DNA from: Atherinomorus stipes
Taxonomy: Eukaryota > Chordata > Actinopteri > Atheriniformes > Atherinidae
Length of the DNA stretch: 64,000 nucleotides
Direction of reading: 5' to 3'
NCBI GenBank assembly: GCA_023101725.1
Contig: JALJCO010003454.1
Span: forward strand, 186,001-250,000
Each line of letters begins with the position of its first letter. The first letter of the stretch is position 1. The notes beneath the pieces are model-generated. The model ran no database searches and was not told the origin of the DNA. It was given only the letters and a program-made list of their open reading frames with translations. This document shows, in pieces, positions 46,401 to 58,981 of this stretch. The position numbers were made by a program, and so were the translations under genes.

Positions 46401-46877
46401 CTCCCCTGCTATTACCCAATCTGATGACTCACTTAAGGGGGATTCCAGGTAATATGAGAACAAGATGGCAGATCTACCTGTTATAATGGTGGCCAATTAG
46501 GGAAGAGAGGCTTGGTGAACAAGGATTGCTGAGGTCATCAACAGCTTTTTAGAAACAACAGAGGAGTAATCTTACGTCGTTGTAGTTTCCAATGGAGCAA
46601 ATCTGCACCTTGACAAAATAAATATATACTTTAACATTAAAAATGCTGACAAGTAAAGGGAATATTGTTGATAATTGAGATGCAATAATCTATGGGTTAT
46701 TGGCACTCATAATGCCCAAATCAATGAGGGTTTTGTGCGTGCAGGTAAAAACCCCACCAAAACTAACACTTCTCAGGAAAAGTCTTCAGTAACAGGATCC
46801 CATTGATTGATTGACAGGCGGCAGGTGGATGCAGGTGGCTAATAGCTAGCTCCCTGCTTGCTCCAAGGAAGGCCTTA
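43411..46877. other. Non-genic stretch with purine-rich part
   Basis: 43560-43800 is a G/A-rich tract (GGAGGAGGGAGG). The rest is AT-rich and shows no gene. A stretch near 46250-46450, with TCAATTACCCCC and GCCATTAAACTGCC, is non-repetitive and could be regulatory, but nothing firm supports it. One B-box-like GGTTCGAGCCC near 43599 lacks an A-box. Confidence 0.45.
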
Positions 46878-47072
46878 TGGTGTGTTCAGACCAAACGCGA
46901 TTTGGGCGTCAAAAACGCGCCTGATACCCAAAGTTGAACGCTGGGTTGCTAAAAACGTCAGACGCTTGATCTCCAGCATCAAGACACCCCCGACATGTGT
47001 CAAGGGATTTCTAGCAAGAGAAGCATCGGAAGGAACTTCTTTATTTTTTTATTTTCACTCTCACCAGTCTGG

Positions 47073-47310
47073 TTATACAATGGCAGATGCAATAGAGAGA
47101 GTGGCTGGGCTTTATTTCATAAATAAAGCTAGGGAACGTCGTCGCAGGGCGTCTGCGCCCTGTCTGGGTTCACCTGATAATTCAGAGGTATTCTGAGTTT
47201 GATGAGTTTCACCATTTACTCCAGGATCTGCGCGCTAAGGATGGGAGCTTTCAGCTTTGGTCTGATCCGGCCCAGTTTGACGGCCCGCTGTCCCACATCG
47301 GTACAGCATT
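47073..47310 (+). pseudogene. Harbinger transposase (HARBI1-type) N-terminal remnant
   Basis: One frame reads MADAIERVAGLYFINKARER and RRRASAPCLGSPDNSE to a TGA near 47196. The adjacent frame continues EFDEFHHLLQDLRAKDGSFQ, then WSDPAQFDGPLSHIG (about 47196-47301). This order (basic N-terminus, EFH.LLQ.LR..DG.FQ, then the QFD.LLS.IG helix) is that of HARBI1-like nucleases before the DDE core, which is absent. A frameshift separates the two pieces. The gene is dead. Confidence 0.78.
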
Positions 47311-47323
47311 ATAAGCCCATTAA

Positions 47324-48049
47324 CCCTCTATGGTGCGATGCTGCCAAACGGCAACAGACCCATTTTTGCTCTGTCACATTCTCACAATGCATCCCTTTAA
47401 AGATGCAAAACCAAAAAAAAAAAAAAAAAAGAACTGAGAAAACCATAGGGAAACAATAACAATACTTTATTTGTGACATGACCTATAGGAAGCAGTTTTA
47501 AAACCCATTTTGATTGGTGTTTTTTTTTTTCTAAAAAGACAGCTCTGCTGTCTTGCTGCAAATCTTGCTACAAAACATTGTTTCTTGGAAAAAATACGTT
47601 CCCCAAATAGATAAGTAAACTTTAAGTTTCAATAGTTTCATGCAACTTATTTACAAATTTATTTGTGATTTAAGTAGTTTGAATTTAGAAAAATGACACT
47701 TTACAAGTTTATTTCAGTGGGTTGTTCCCAAATGGTACAGCATTGCCGAAAGGCATCATTTAAGTTATCATTATAATGCTCTTGAATTGAAAAATCCACG
47801 AAATTTTGACTTCTAGATGTCACTGAATACCTTTACATATGTTTAGGAAGTAAACTATGTCTCAACTGGGAAATAAAATTTATTTCTCACTTTTTTGCCA
47901 TTATGGTACAGTGTTGCCACGGCAACGGACCTCTAAAACTTCTCAAATTAAAAATTAAATTGAAACTTCTTAAAATTATGTTTATTTAGTGCATTTTAAA
48001 TCATAAAGACATTCCAAACATTTTTTTCCCTCACTGGCATCATAATGTG
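47324..48049. mobile_element. Possible piggyBac-like TTAA element inside the Harbinger element
   Basis: TTAA at 47320-47323 and 48050-48053 borders a 726-bp segment that starts CCCTCTATGGTGCGATG and ends CATCATAATGTG. The ends pair only loosely (ATGGTG with CATCAT). A CCC start after TTAA fits piggyBac. The segment contains recurrent ATGGTACAG..TTGCC motifs. The interruption falls just after the HARBI1-like helix. Low confidence because TTAA is frequent in AT-rich DNA. Confidence 0.35.
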
Positions 48050-48369
48050 TTAAATTCCATCGGCACAGCTGGTCGTCAATCTGACGTTCGGAAATCTGGG
48101 ACCGGACGCAGATCCTCTATTGTTTTCATAGGGTGACGAGATTCCTCGGGCTCTTCTTTTTGTTTCTGTCAGAAAATGTGTATTTGTGTCACGACACTTA
48201 GCCACTCTGATTGGTTGACACCCAATCATAGGTGTCAACCTCTGATTTCAGATCTCAAAACACTCTAGCAGACTTTTTAACGCCTCCTGGAGGCACGTCG
48301 GCCATATACTGTGTATGTAAACCTGACGCTCTTGATGCCTAAATTGTTTTTGGTCTGAATGAACCATTA

Positions 48370-50629
48370 GCGTTTAGCAGAGTAGCACAACTGCAGTTTT
48401 TAGCCGCCAACGTGGCAACTGCGTGAACCGCCCAACGAGCTTCAATTCAGCTCTTCAGAAACCAACGGGTCAAGTGAATGGAAGGTTCATCCAGCGTAGT
48501 CTATGATATGGATCTTACAGGAGGATGAGAAATGTTTCGTTTATGTCTCATTTTAGATGGAATTTAGAGGTACAGTTACGCTGACATGAGAGTGGTTTGG
48601 AAAACAAAAAGTTTTCTCACAAAACCACAAATTACTTTAACAAGTAGTGAAACAAAATTCCAGGAAAAACATGAAGTGAAGAAGCAAAGCTAGCACCCCA
48701 CCTGGCCTCGCCATGTTTATTATTACTATTATCCACCAGTAATGGGGAAAGTTGAAACAAACACTGGTGCACCTGTTAATTCCACCCCCAGGGAAACGGA
48801 CCCACAGTCGCTGCAGCTATTTCCTGTGGCCTGAGGGAGGGTGCAGGATGGACAAGCAGAACCAGATGATGGGGTGTTTGGAGGCTGTGTTCAGGCAGCA
48901 GGAGTGGGCGTAGAGCTCAGCGTGCAGTGGTCATCGGGGAGGCAGAGGTCAGGATGAGAGGCACACCCAGTAGGACACAATGAGGCTGGCAAGGAGGGGG
49001 TGGGGTGGGGCAGGGAAGAGGACCTGAGCCCTTCATGTGAATCTGTTCCAGACCTGGAACTAAATGACAGTATATTGAATCCAGACACGAAGGGCTGTGA
49101 GAAAACTACTCCATCAAACACAACATGTTCGTCATTTTGAGAGATTATTTTTAATGACGAACGTTCATGAATTAGATTTAAGGACTGATTCTTCTCATTA
49201 AGGTCATTTTAAACACAGTTTTACAGAAACGGGGCACCAGGTCTGAGAACGGTACATGTATTTTGAAAACAGAAAATAAATTGCACCATTTTACAGGGGG
49301 GGTATTATGGGTTAGGTTTTTAGGACTAATAAAACTTGTCTGTTTGTTTACACAACTAGAAAAATGGATGATAATATTTGAATGAAAACTTCCCCAGAGG
49401 TGGAGCACGCCTGCATTTAGACGTGATTAACCATTGGTGATGATCAGCATCCAGATCTGGATCCAAGGATTTATTTGCAATCTTGGGCTGCTTCTATGTT
49501 TCAGTGCAGAACTAACTTACAGACATTTAGCTAATAAACACCAGCGTTTATTATGTAATGTTTGGTTTCTGGATTTCTTTTTCTCCATCTAAGCTTTTAG
49601 CATCACTTACCTGAAGGAGAGATAAAAAGCTTTAGTTTATATTAATGCCTCCACCCGTCCGATTGCTCTGTGTGAAAACATGATTCCTTCACCCTCATCA
49701 TCCTACGCCCTCTTTCCTGCCCTCTTTTCTCTCTTCCCCCCTGCTGTTCTGTGCTGAGGGGAATTAGAAAGCATAACAGCCAAGAGGTCCACTATCATGG
49801 AACACCCAGGTTGCGCTCTACGCCCCTCCTCTTCCCTCTGCTCCACCTCCTCTGAGCTCCCAGCTCACACAGCAGACCCTTTCTTCTCCAAGGCCCATGT
49901 TTCAAGAGCAGCCGGCAAAGTTGGGCCGTGAGGAAGGACTCTGCACTGTGGGGACGGACCGGTTGGTGAAATTGAGCATGACGGCACTAAATCTATCAAC
50001 AACAGCAGAGGGGATGCACATAAAGACAGTGTAAAGGAGACAAGGGGGGAGAAAGAAAAAAAAGGGAGCTGAACAAAGTTAGTTAGGACTTTGTAGCAGC
50101 TGTAACAGCTAAAAACTTGCATGTCTCTGCGAGGATTTTCTGTTAAATCTAGCCAGTAGATCGGAAAAACGGTCACCGACCAGCTCAGATATGTGTTGCT
50201 TGCTGACAAAGTGTTGATCATGAACCCTCAGGAAAAAGAACATGAGCAACTGGAGACGCAGACAGTTCACTGCAAACAAGATGCATCCTTGTATTTCATG
50301 TCAGAGGTCACTGCACAGTGCACGTTATGGAAGACGGCTCTGCAAAAATATCAGGCAAAAAATGTTAAAAAATTATTGCACTCTAGTATCTAACAACTCA
50401 ATGTTGGAATGCAGCTGGTTTTAATAGACAGATTGATAAATTAACTCAATTCATGAAAATCCATTTCGAGGATTTGGACTAGTCGCACTCTCCTGCCTTA
50501 CTTGCAATATTAAATTAAGTCAGATTGGACAAAAACTACTTAAGATTTACAAATGAGGGTTGGGCGACTGGATAAATTTATTGACCATCGGACGATAGGC
50601 TGAGCCATTCAACGGTTGTTTATTTAAGA
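48370..50629. other. Non-genic stretch, nothing recognised
   Basis: No gene or clear repeat boundary. The minus frame at 49865-50221 (118 codons) is serine- and leucine-rich with no domain. Confidence 0.5.
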
Positions 50630-50990
50630 TTTTTTTTTTTTTTTTTTTTTTGCTACGTTTTAAAGGATAACATTCTTTTTTTTTCAACCTGGACCTTATT
50701 TATGGGAGTATACATGTGCATTTACTCATCGGTAAAGTTTCTGCATTACCTTGAGTCCTTCGGAAGATATTACGTTGAGTCGTTTTTCAGTGTAGGTCCG
50801 GTAAAATGAGAGAGACGGGGCAGCCACTATATAAGATCTGCAGCAAAACTCTTTGATTTTCACCAATACTTTAAGTAGAATGAACAAACGAACAAGTACT
50901 ATTGTCCTGTGAGTCCAGATTTAGCTTTCCGTTAGTTATCAGGGTGTTCTACACACTTTTTGGGGCTGCGCGTTCACGATGCGCACTTCC
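50630..50990. repeat. Poly-T tract and possible TTAA-element left end
   Basis: A T-run at about 50630-50651 is followed by TTAA (50660-50663) and AGGATAACATTC, then TTTCAACCTGGACC. This start resembles the other TTAA/AGG elements in this window and a fish repeat that I recall, but I could not find an inverted right end. Confidence 0.3.
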
Positions 50991-53900
50991 GTAGTACAGC
51001 TGAGAAGAGCAGCTCGCTACCCAGACAACAACAAAAACAAAATTTGTGAAACTCTGAACCAGGTGGCAACTTTTTTTTTCTCTTTTAATCTTTGTAATTG
51101 GAAACAACTTGGTAACAAATTTTGTTTTAACCTAAAATCTGATTTAAAAACAGCTGCAGCAACTTGAGCATCTTGATGCAGGAGAGACTTGAACAAGAAG
51201 TGGCTCAGGTCTCAGTGGGTGAGTGTGTAGGAATCTCATTAAGTCATTTATCACCTCATCGGTGTGGGAATCGGGGCCACTATGAGCCACTGGGCCCTGT
51301 GACAGAGCCTGTGTCATAGGCTCTCTGTCTGTCAGTGAGCCGGGGGCCTCCACACTGACAGAAAGCTGCAGGAGAGGAGGGCGCACTGACAGACGGGACG
51401 GAGAAGAGGATAAACAACAGTCCAAACACAGCGTATGGATGCAGGACAATAAAAAGAAGGGTGGGGTGAAGAAGAGAGGGAGGTCAAAGAGAAGACGGGA
51501 GACAAATTGACAAAAGAAGGAATGGTATGTTATTTCATTTTAAGGAGGAGAGCTGGAGATGATTTAAATGAGCTGTGAGAAGTCGTTCCCTCCCCCCCAA
51601 CCCCCCTACAGAGCGGACAAGCACAAGTACTTGCTGATTAGTCCGCTGCCATGAATTAACGCTTCTTTTTCAGACCTGTAGTTTAGCTACATAACTGATC
51701 AATTTCACCTCATCTCTGCAGGTTGTTTCACTTTTTAATCTACAAACATACATAACATTCCTCACCTGTGCAAAGAACTTCCGCCCCTATCTTGTTCAAC
51801 ATGTCACATTGGTTTCTAATATATGTTCCTACATCTCCTGCTGTGTGTGTGTGTATTTTTTCTGTTTTAGGTTTGTCAGTGAGCAGTCCAGAGAAACATG
51901 ACTCTTCAAGGTTGATACCGGCTTCATGACCCTGGCACCACCTACTTCTCTACAGAGATTACAGGCTCTGATTTATGACCCCGACCCTTGCCCAGAAATC
52001 CTGCTGGTAACATCACTCACACACACCGATAGACACCGACACACACCTGTCCCTGACCAGCTGTGAAAAGCCATTTATACAAATGGCGTCGTCCTTCCAC
52101 AGACCTGCCTGTTTCCGTCCTGCTTTGGGACGGAGATAAGCTGAGGAAGAGCTGAATAAATTAACGACCTGTTTGATGCGGGAGGCTGGCCGTGGGAATT
52201 TACAGCATGTTGGCAGCTGATTTCTGTACGTGGGAGGATGAGGAATGATAGCTGGAGGACGAAAGATTCCCGTTTACTGGGAAATACACGCTCCACTGCC
52301 AGTCAATAACTTGCAGCATGTAGCATGTTTGATTAAAGGTCAAGAAATCTAATTACTGTTTACAGCATACGTGAAAACAACCAAGATGTGGAAAACAACT
52401 AAAAACCAAGATCGGACGTAAAAGAAAATGATGAAAATAAATAAAAATAATGTTATGCTGCATAGATGCTGCTAATGTTGCCATCCTCATCTTTTTTTTA
52501 TCTCTATATATATGCAGTAGACTGAGAAGAGGAACCTACCAAAGGATATGATGCAAAAACTACATTGATGTACTAAATGTGTTGTATTTGCAGCATTTTA
52601 AGAAAGAGTATGAGGCTCTACCTACTACAGTGTAAGGAGTTGAGCCTGCTGTTGTGTCTGTAGACAAATCTGGCCAAACGCTGCAAGTAGACGTCCGCTA
52701 TTAGGGAACATGCAATATCTGTACATGTGTAATTGGAACAGATGAGAACCGGACTGTTTTCTTAACAATATGGAGGAAATCTGGAATGACTTGCACATTC
52801 CTGGTTGTTGGAAACGCAGTGGAAAACTTTAATTGAGGTAATAAGTGAATAAGAAGATGACAGACATTTATTTCATGAAGATTTCTTCTGTCTGTGACAA
52901 AAGTGGACGGTGCTGCTGCTCAGTCTACTGATGTCAGTGTGTTCATATCGGGGAGGAATACGGGCCAATCAGAGAGCAGAGGAGGAATAACTTGCTGCCA
53001 TGGCAAAGAAAACACTGGATTTTATTCCTAACAATAATACTCATTAATCTGACACTATATTTCATGTATATATGCTCCCAAAAATGGCGCACCACATAAT
53101 GTTATTATGCTAGCTAATGCTAACAGAGACAGCTGTAGTGTTACTGAGAGTTAATGATTAATCTGGGAGATATTGCGAAATAAAATGTTATTTGCTCTAA
53201 TAAGGGCAATGTTGTGACCAGAATAAAAACTATACAGTCAGAAACACAAACGGATCACAAAGATGGTGTCCTGCAGCCTTTAGTTTCATCTGTGGGACAT
53301 ACGAAGGTAAGTGGTCTGTAGCTGTACAGTCCTTAAACAATAAAGCCAGATGTATGACAAAATAGAAAAGTAACAACCTCTGAGAGAGTTTTCAAACTTT
53401 GTTTTGTTTTTTTAAACCAACTTTGATAAGTAGTAATGAGATTTGCAAGTTAATCAGTTACTGGAGATGAATAATGGCTTACATTAATGCACCAATGTAA
53501 AAAATTATATGTAAGAATACCTTAGAGATCTCCGGATAACATACCAAAGCTTATCATTCCCGTAGATAACTGTCCAACAAGCCCAGATATTCACGCTGCT
53601 TTACATGTTGACAGATAATAGTTAATTAGGACTGGTACCCTAAGCAACACACAAAACGCTCGTTGGATTAGTCTACTGTACATTTTGCCCTCAAACAGCA
53701 GGACTTGTTGCTATCTTCTGAAGGAGTTTTGAACAGTACTTCTCCAGGCCTTCTGAAAACAACTGGACATTGGCTGCCTCCTTACTCATTTTCAGAGGAA
53801 TGAGGGTTTTTCCTATTAAGCCATCAATCGTATAAAAAGGAAACTAACTCCAGGTCTGAAGCAGAGTTGTATCTACACAGAGGAGAAGTCAAATCTTCCT

Positions 53901-55202
53901 GTCAGAGTAGCAACACATGAAGGGCAGACAAAGCAGAAAAAGTGATCACAGTACAATATTTCTAATTATGATTGAATATAATGAAATAAAAAATAATACA
54001 CACTTGGAAGCACCCACAATTTAATGCTTCTCTACCAATTTAAGAAAATGTAACAGCAACAGTAAGTAAGGCACTGTTGTAAATACTTTGGAGAATAATT
54101 TGCAGTTTATTTGGTCTCACTGGAATTTTTCCACAGAGACATTTCCACATACAGACCTCCTAGAAATTAGCTACCAGATTTTAAGGATGGCGGGCGTGTG
54201 TGAAAATGACTTTAAAGCATGGCTAAGACGACTTAGAATATGTTTTTGGACAAACAAGCACCTGGCAAGAGCAGCTGCAGTTTGGTAGGGAAGTGATCAT
54301 CCACCAGTCGGGAGATGAGTGCATTAAATTCACATTCTGAGCTACTAAACCAAATGCTGCCTTCTCTATGTTTATTGTTGTGTGATTGTGTGCATGACAG
54401 AGAGAAGTGTGACATGAACAGACTGAAAAGCACTGTGTGAAATGAATGGGGCAGATATGTTGAAGCACTTTCAGTAAGACTCGTTCTTATTGCTCTTCAT
54501 GTTCACTTCTTTCTATGTGAGGAGGGCTATTTAGGAAGTAAAAACAGGTTCCAATTCAGGGTTTACAGGCCACCTTCGGGGTCAGAGGAATGGCTCTGCG
54601 AATTTAGATCATTTTTACTTTTTCGTAACAGAATAAGAACAAAGGTCTGCCCGGTTTTATTTGTCCCGGGGTCAAGCCTGGCTTCCTTCCCCTCCGACAT
54701 GTGATGAGAGTCAACTGTCCCTTTAAAAATGTGAGTATGACCTTTGACTTTAGGGTTGGACTGGGTGGGGTGTTACAATCACCCTAACACCATTTCTGGG
54801 GCCAGGATTTCACGGTGAGGATAAAGTCAGCACATGCAGCACCAAATGGCAGACATCAGCCATGTTGGCCTCTGCTGCCATCGCACACGTCTTCACCTCA
54901 GACAGAAGACTCCGGAGAAACTGAAGAGACAGCGAGACAGGTTTGGGAGGGAGGAGGGGGTGTCATTTACCATCTCACCCTTACCAACCTCAAATCCTTT
55001 CACAGAGAGTAACAGGGAGACGACAGATGGTGGTTTGTGTTACACACACTCTCAGGGCCTCACATTCCATCATTCATCTACCAGCTTTGATTCATGATCT
55101 TTGGATTCACCAGGGAGCAACAAACACACGGGGCACACTTCATTCGAGTGTCCTGCATGAGACCAGCAACTACAAAGGTACCGTTTACCTTATCTATATG
55201 GC
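50991..55202. other. Non-genic stretch, nothing recognised
   Basis: Holds a short GT run near 51841-51855 and a few chance frames. A non-repetitive GC-moderate block at about 52060-52310 could be regulatory, without firm support. Confidence 0.45.
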
Positions 55203-55640
55203 AGTGATAAACGGATACAGATTTTTTGGGGCTAATACCAATATTTTCTCATCAGCTTCAGGTGATACAACCAATATGTGGGGCTGATATTTGGGGCCGA
55301 TACTGTATTTGACTTCCAAATTTTTATGATGTGAATATTATAATGTAAATATGAAGGTTACAATGAAAAGTAATTTTACAACTCTTTTCATGTATTAAAA
55401 AAAAAATGACAAAGCACATCAAATAAATATAAACTGTATAAAAAAGAAACAGTGCATTTATAAACAAATAAATAGAAACATTAAACTTGAAAAAAAAAAA
55501 GAAAGAAAAAAAAGTCTATAAATTATGTAAATTAATGATGAGTGGGGGTATTTGCCAACACACCCGATGTATTGGTCAATGCCAACAACAGCACAAAAAC
55601 TCAAATATCAGCCGAAAATATTGGCCTATCCTTACGATAT
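55203..55640. mobile_element. hAT-like MITE (GCCGATA family), copy 2
   Basis: Matches the copy at 39715 in the same direction (ACCAATATTTTCTCATCAGC, then GGTGATACAACC, then CAATGAAAAGTAATTTTACA) and the copy at 57083 in reverse (AACACACCCGATGTATTGG against the family consensus). The outer ends are degraded (TGATAAACGGATACAG on the left, GGCCTATCCTTA on the right). Confidence 0.75.
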
Positions 55641-56929
55641 AGTCAAAATATACTGAGACCTTTTAAATAAGAACGAGGAAAGCAAAACATTTCGAATCAG
55701 TGAGACCTTATATTTAGCTTTGGAAAAAAAAAGCGGCATGTAACCATGTACAGTAGGAGGTTAAAGTGCAAAATTTCCCCCCTCTAAGTCTTCATAATCA
55801 CATGCAACATTTTTCTTAAGTCAAACCCAGAGGTTTTATTGTCAAGAAACTATGGGAGGTGTGCAAATCCACTCCACATAGGTAAATGTCCGCTTCAGGC
55901 ATTTGACAGACTCAACTCAGGAGAACTGCACTGCTGGTAATGATGCAACGTGCAACACTTAAAGTGAGTCCAACAACCAAAAGTAGATTGTGAGTGTGAT
56001 AGTGCAACTTGAGTCATTCTGGAAGTGTCTATGCATGCACACATCTCTGAGGATTAGCTTTCATGAGTTTTCTGAGAGGTCATTGTAACGTGAAGTTTAC
56101 TCCCGTAAATGGATCTCTCATAAGGTCAGACGCTGATTAATCCAGTGATTGTGGTGTGCTTGAAGCCATGAAGAAAAGGACGATCAGAAATGTTTGTGTG
56201 CTCTCAGGTGATTGTTGCATGTGTGTGTCGACATGCTTCGCTGCAGGCGACTTGTCATCAGTTCTCTTTGTGGCAAAGTGGAGTGCAGCAGAGTCTACGG
56301 AGAGGTGCTAACGTCCAGACAGACACAAGCCTCAGTTAGCCGTCATAATTCACTGGTCTGCTTTCAGCACTCTGAATTCTGCTGGAGGCCTCTGCACACC
56401 TCTCAACACCGCACTACAATGCAGTGCACGCAAAAGCCAGTCAAGTACTTCAACTGTGTGCACGAGGTCAGTGATAGAGGCTAACCTGTGCACATGCCTT
56501 TAGTGCAACATGTGCAGATGTGTCTTCACTTTGACACTCGCATGAACATCAATAGAAAGTAAAAGCTCAAAGAAAGCAGCCCAATGATTTTACTTAGGTA
56601 GAGGAAGAGTGTTTATGATACACACACATAAGAAAAGCCCACACACAGCACCCACCTTCATAGCAATATGCAAATAAATAAGTAGTCATAACTTACCTGA
56701 TGATGAAATAAGGACATGTTGAAACGACCACGGACAGCAGGAGACAGGGAAGCAGAAAACAAAAACCAAAGGAAATGATCAATATTTATATAGAAATACT
56801 TAAATCAAAACTCAAATAAAACCAAGGTAATGTTCATGTCAGTCCATCGTGTTCAAAATCTGGAGTTTAAAGGGTCATTTTACCAGAAATGTATCAAACA
56901 TTATATTTTTCTACAAAAATCAGTGGTCC
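55641..56929. other. Non-genic stretch, nothing recognised
   Basis: A 90-codon frame at 56212-56484 has no domain. A TTTAAAGGGTCATTTTACC motif at 56867 looks like the start of a TTAA element but lacks a partner. Confidence 0.45.
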
Positions 56930-56979
56930 AATTATTTATTTATTTTATTTTATTTTATTTTTTTTTGGGGGGGGGGGGG
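56930..56979. repeat. TATTT repeat followed by G13
   Basis: Tandem ATTTT/TATTTT units run into a T-run and then 13 G residues (56967-56979). Confidence 0.9.
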
Positions 56980-57082
56980 TCAATATTCCCAAAAACTATA
57001 AGGAAAGTGTATAATTCAATGCAACATATAAGATTTAGTGGAGTTTATCTAAAAGTGTTTTAGGTTCTGTATGAGTAACAAC

Positions 57083-57458
57083 TAAGGATAGACCGATACA
57101 TCTACCAGCCGATATTTGTTTTTTGTTTTGCTGGTATCGTCATCAGCCATTATGTTGGGTGTGTTGGCCGATACCCCACACCGTATAATTTACAGACTTT
57201 TTAAGATATATTTATTACAAGTTTAATGCTTCTATTTAACATTTGTTTACAACTGCATTTTACAACTGAGTTTCTTGTTATATATTTATTAGAAGTGCTT
57301 TGTTCTTATTTTATATTAAAAGAGTCAAATATGGTATCAGCCCCTAATATCGGCAGGTTGTATCTCCACTGGCTGAGGCTGATGAGAAAGTATTGGTATC
57401 AACCCTTAAAAAAATTAATAAAAAAAAAAAAAGAAAAATCTGCATCAGTCAATCCCTA
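57083..57458. mobile_element. hAT-like MITE (GCCGATA family), copy 3, inverted
   Basis: The ends TAAGGATAGACCGATAC and (inverted) TAGGGATTGACTGATGC pair. The flanks GTAACAAC (57075-57082) and GTCACAAC (57459-57466) agree at 7 of 8, a hAT-type duplication. Its reverse complement aligns with the copies at 39715 and 55203. It is the best-bounded member of the family here. Confidence 0.85.
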
Positions 57459-57550
57459 GTCACAACCCAACCTGTTCAAAGGTTGCTTTTTGTTGTTGGT
57501 GTTTTGACACAAACATGAAAACCCCGCAAACTACATACTGCAGGCCTTAA

Positions 57551-57745
57551 AGGGATAGTTCAGAATTTTTGACAAAGAACCTAATTTTCAAGTAAGTCAG
57601 GGTACTACTCATCACTAGAGACAGTTTTAACATATTTCATCCAGTTACTGTAGTTGCAGAAGGTCGCCAATGCGACAACTAGCTCATTAACACATGCCCG
57701 TGTTAATAGAATAATATTACAAATAAAACTAGTTGCAACAAACTG
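57551..57745. mobile_element. TTAA element, 'agggatagttcag' family, left part only
   Basis: After TTAA (57547-57550) the sequence AGGGATAGTTCAGAATTTTT and the following ACTCATCACTAGAGACAGTT, TTAACATATTTCATCC and AGAAGGTCGCCAATGC blocks match the left arm of the element at 59383. Homology continues to ATAATATTACAAATAAAACT and then fades. The right arm is missing. Confidence 0.8.
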
Positions 57746-58329
57746 TAAGTCCAGGACCAGCTAAAATATGAAAACAGTGTGAGTTTTTGTCCAGAAAATA
57801 CAGTGCTACAACCAAACTTCTGGTTAGGTTCAGCAGTCACAACTACTAGATTAGGTTCATGAAACAATCTTGGCCTAATTTAATATAACACATTATAACC
57901 ATAATAAAACACTAATAATTAGATTGATAATTAAGCAGTGAGACGCATACTGTTTAAAAAATAACCGACATAATCTAATAGCTAGTTTTACTCTTTTTCT
58001 GTCTACTATCAGAAGATAAACAGAAAAACTAAAGCAAACAGAAACGTCTTTGTAACATCACAAGAAATGTACATAATCAGCTTAAACAGATGTATAAGCT
58101 GTTCCGTTCAATATGTGCTGTAACTAATGACTTGACAGGATAAAATCAAAGGAGACAATTTGGCCAATGAGATGTCGGCAGTCAAACAGCTGGCGTGCAC
58201 AGAGAATCAAGCATAGTTTCACCACAAGCATCCACTCTCCTGCTCATAAACACATCCATAACCTCTGTCAGGTCTGTTTCGAGCAGGCTAGTTCCACCTC
58301 ATTGGCCGTGATTAATTGTGGATCATGTT
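57746..58329. other. Non-genic stretch, nothing recognised
   Basis: AT-rich sequence with no gene or repeat boundary seen. Confidence 0.45.
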
Positions 58330-58690
58330 TTCCCATGATTCTCAGTGTGGTCACTGAAAGACTGACTCCAGTTAGGCATTATGGGAGTGGACCCTGGCAG
58401 CGCTTCTCACCAGAGCCGCGACCTCTCCCTCCATCCCTCACCGCCCGCCCCTTTTAACCTTTCCACTCTGCCCTCAGCGGGTTCAGGTTGGCCTGGCAGG
58501 ACTTGGGCGAGGAGGCCTGGCGGTGAGTTATGGCTCGAGCCCGGACGCGGTCAACATGCCAAGATTTCTCATGCAGACCGAGAGGCATGGCAATTACAAT
58601 GATAGCCGATAATTGATGCCTAATGAAGATGGATGGGGTCAGCAGCGAATGCGGCAGGGTCGCATCACAGGCTGATTCACAACATTTATT
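58330..58690. promoter_or_regulatory. Candidate conserved noncoding element
   Basis: A non-repetitive, GC-moderate block embedded in AT-rich flanks. Its 58590-58640 core holds clustered homeodomain-type sites: GGCAATTACAATGATAG, CCGATAATTGATGCC and CTAATGAAGATGG. Frames over it are short and disagree between strands. Developmental enhancers often look like this; no alignment was possible, so this is inference. Confidence 0.35.
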
Positions 58691-58981
58691 TCTGAACACT
58701 AATAGCGAGCATACAACAGGTGAATAGAGCTGACTGAGAAAAACCCACCCCTCCACTTAGATGACAAACATACAGTCAGGAGCTGCAATCAGAGCATTTA
58801 TGTGGGAGAAAAGCAATATAAATAACTTGACAGAAATGGAAATGCAGAGTTGAAATGCAACAAAAAGAAGCAAATTAGATTCTTTGCATTAAAAATGCAA
58901 AATTGCTGCAATTCTTTTTGACTCCTGCAGATGACTGAGTATTAAACCAAGGTACTATGAATATGGTTTGAATAGCACCTG

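Larger units (their letters stand above)
46878..48366 (+). mobile_element. PIF/Harbinger-like element with TTA duplication
   Basis: TTA at 46875-46877 and 48367-48369 is the 3-bp duplication of PIF/Harbinger. The ends TGGTGTGTTCAGACCAAACG and (inverted) TGGTTCATTCAGACCAAAAA pair over about 25 bp. The 1.49-kb length is too short for an intact two-gene element, and the interior holds only a transposase N-terminal remnant (47073-47310) and what looks like a later TTAA insertion (47324-48049). Confidence 0.82.

Noticed and set aside
56860..56900. TTTAAAGGGTCATTTTACC as a further TTAA element
   Set aside because: No inverted right end could be found; a single TTAA plus AGGG is expected by chance in AT-rich DNA.
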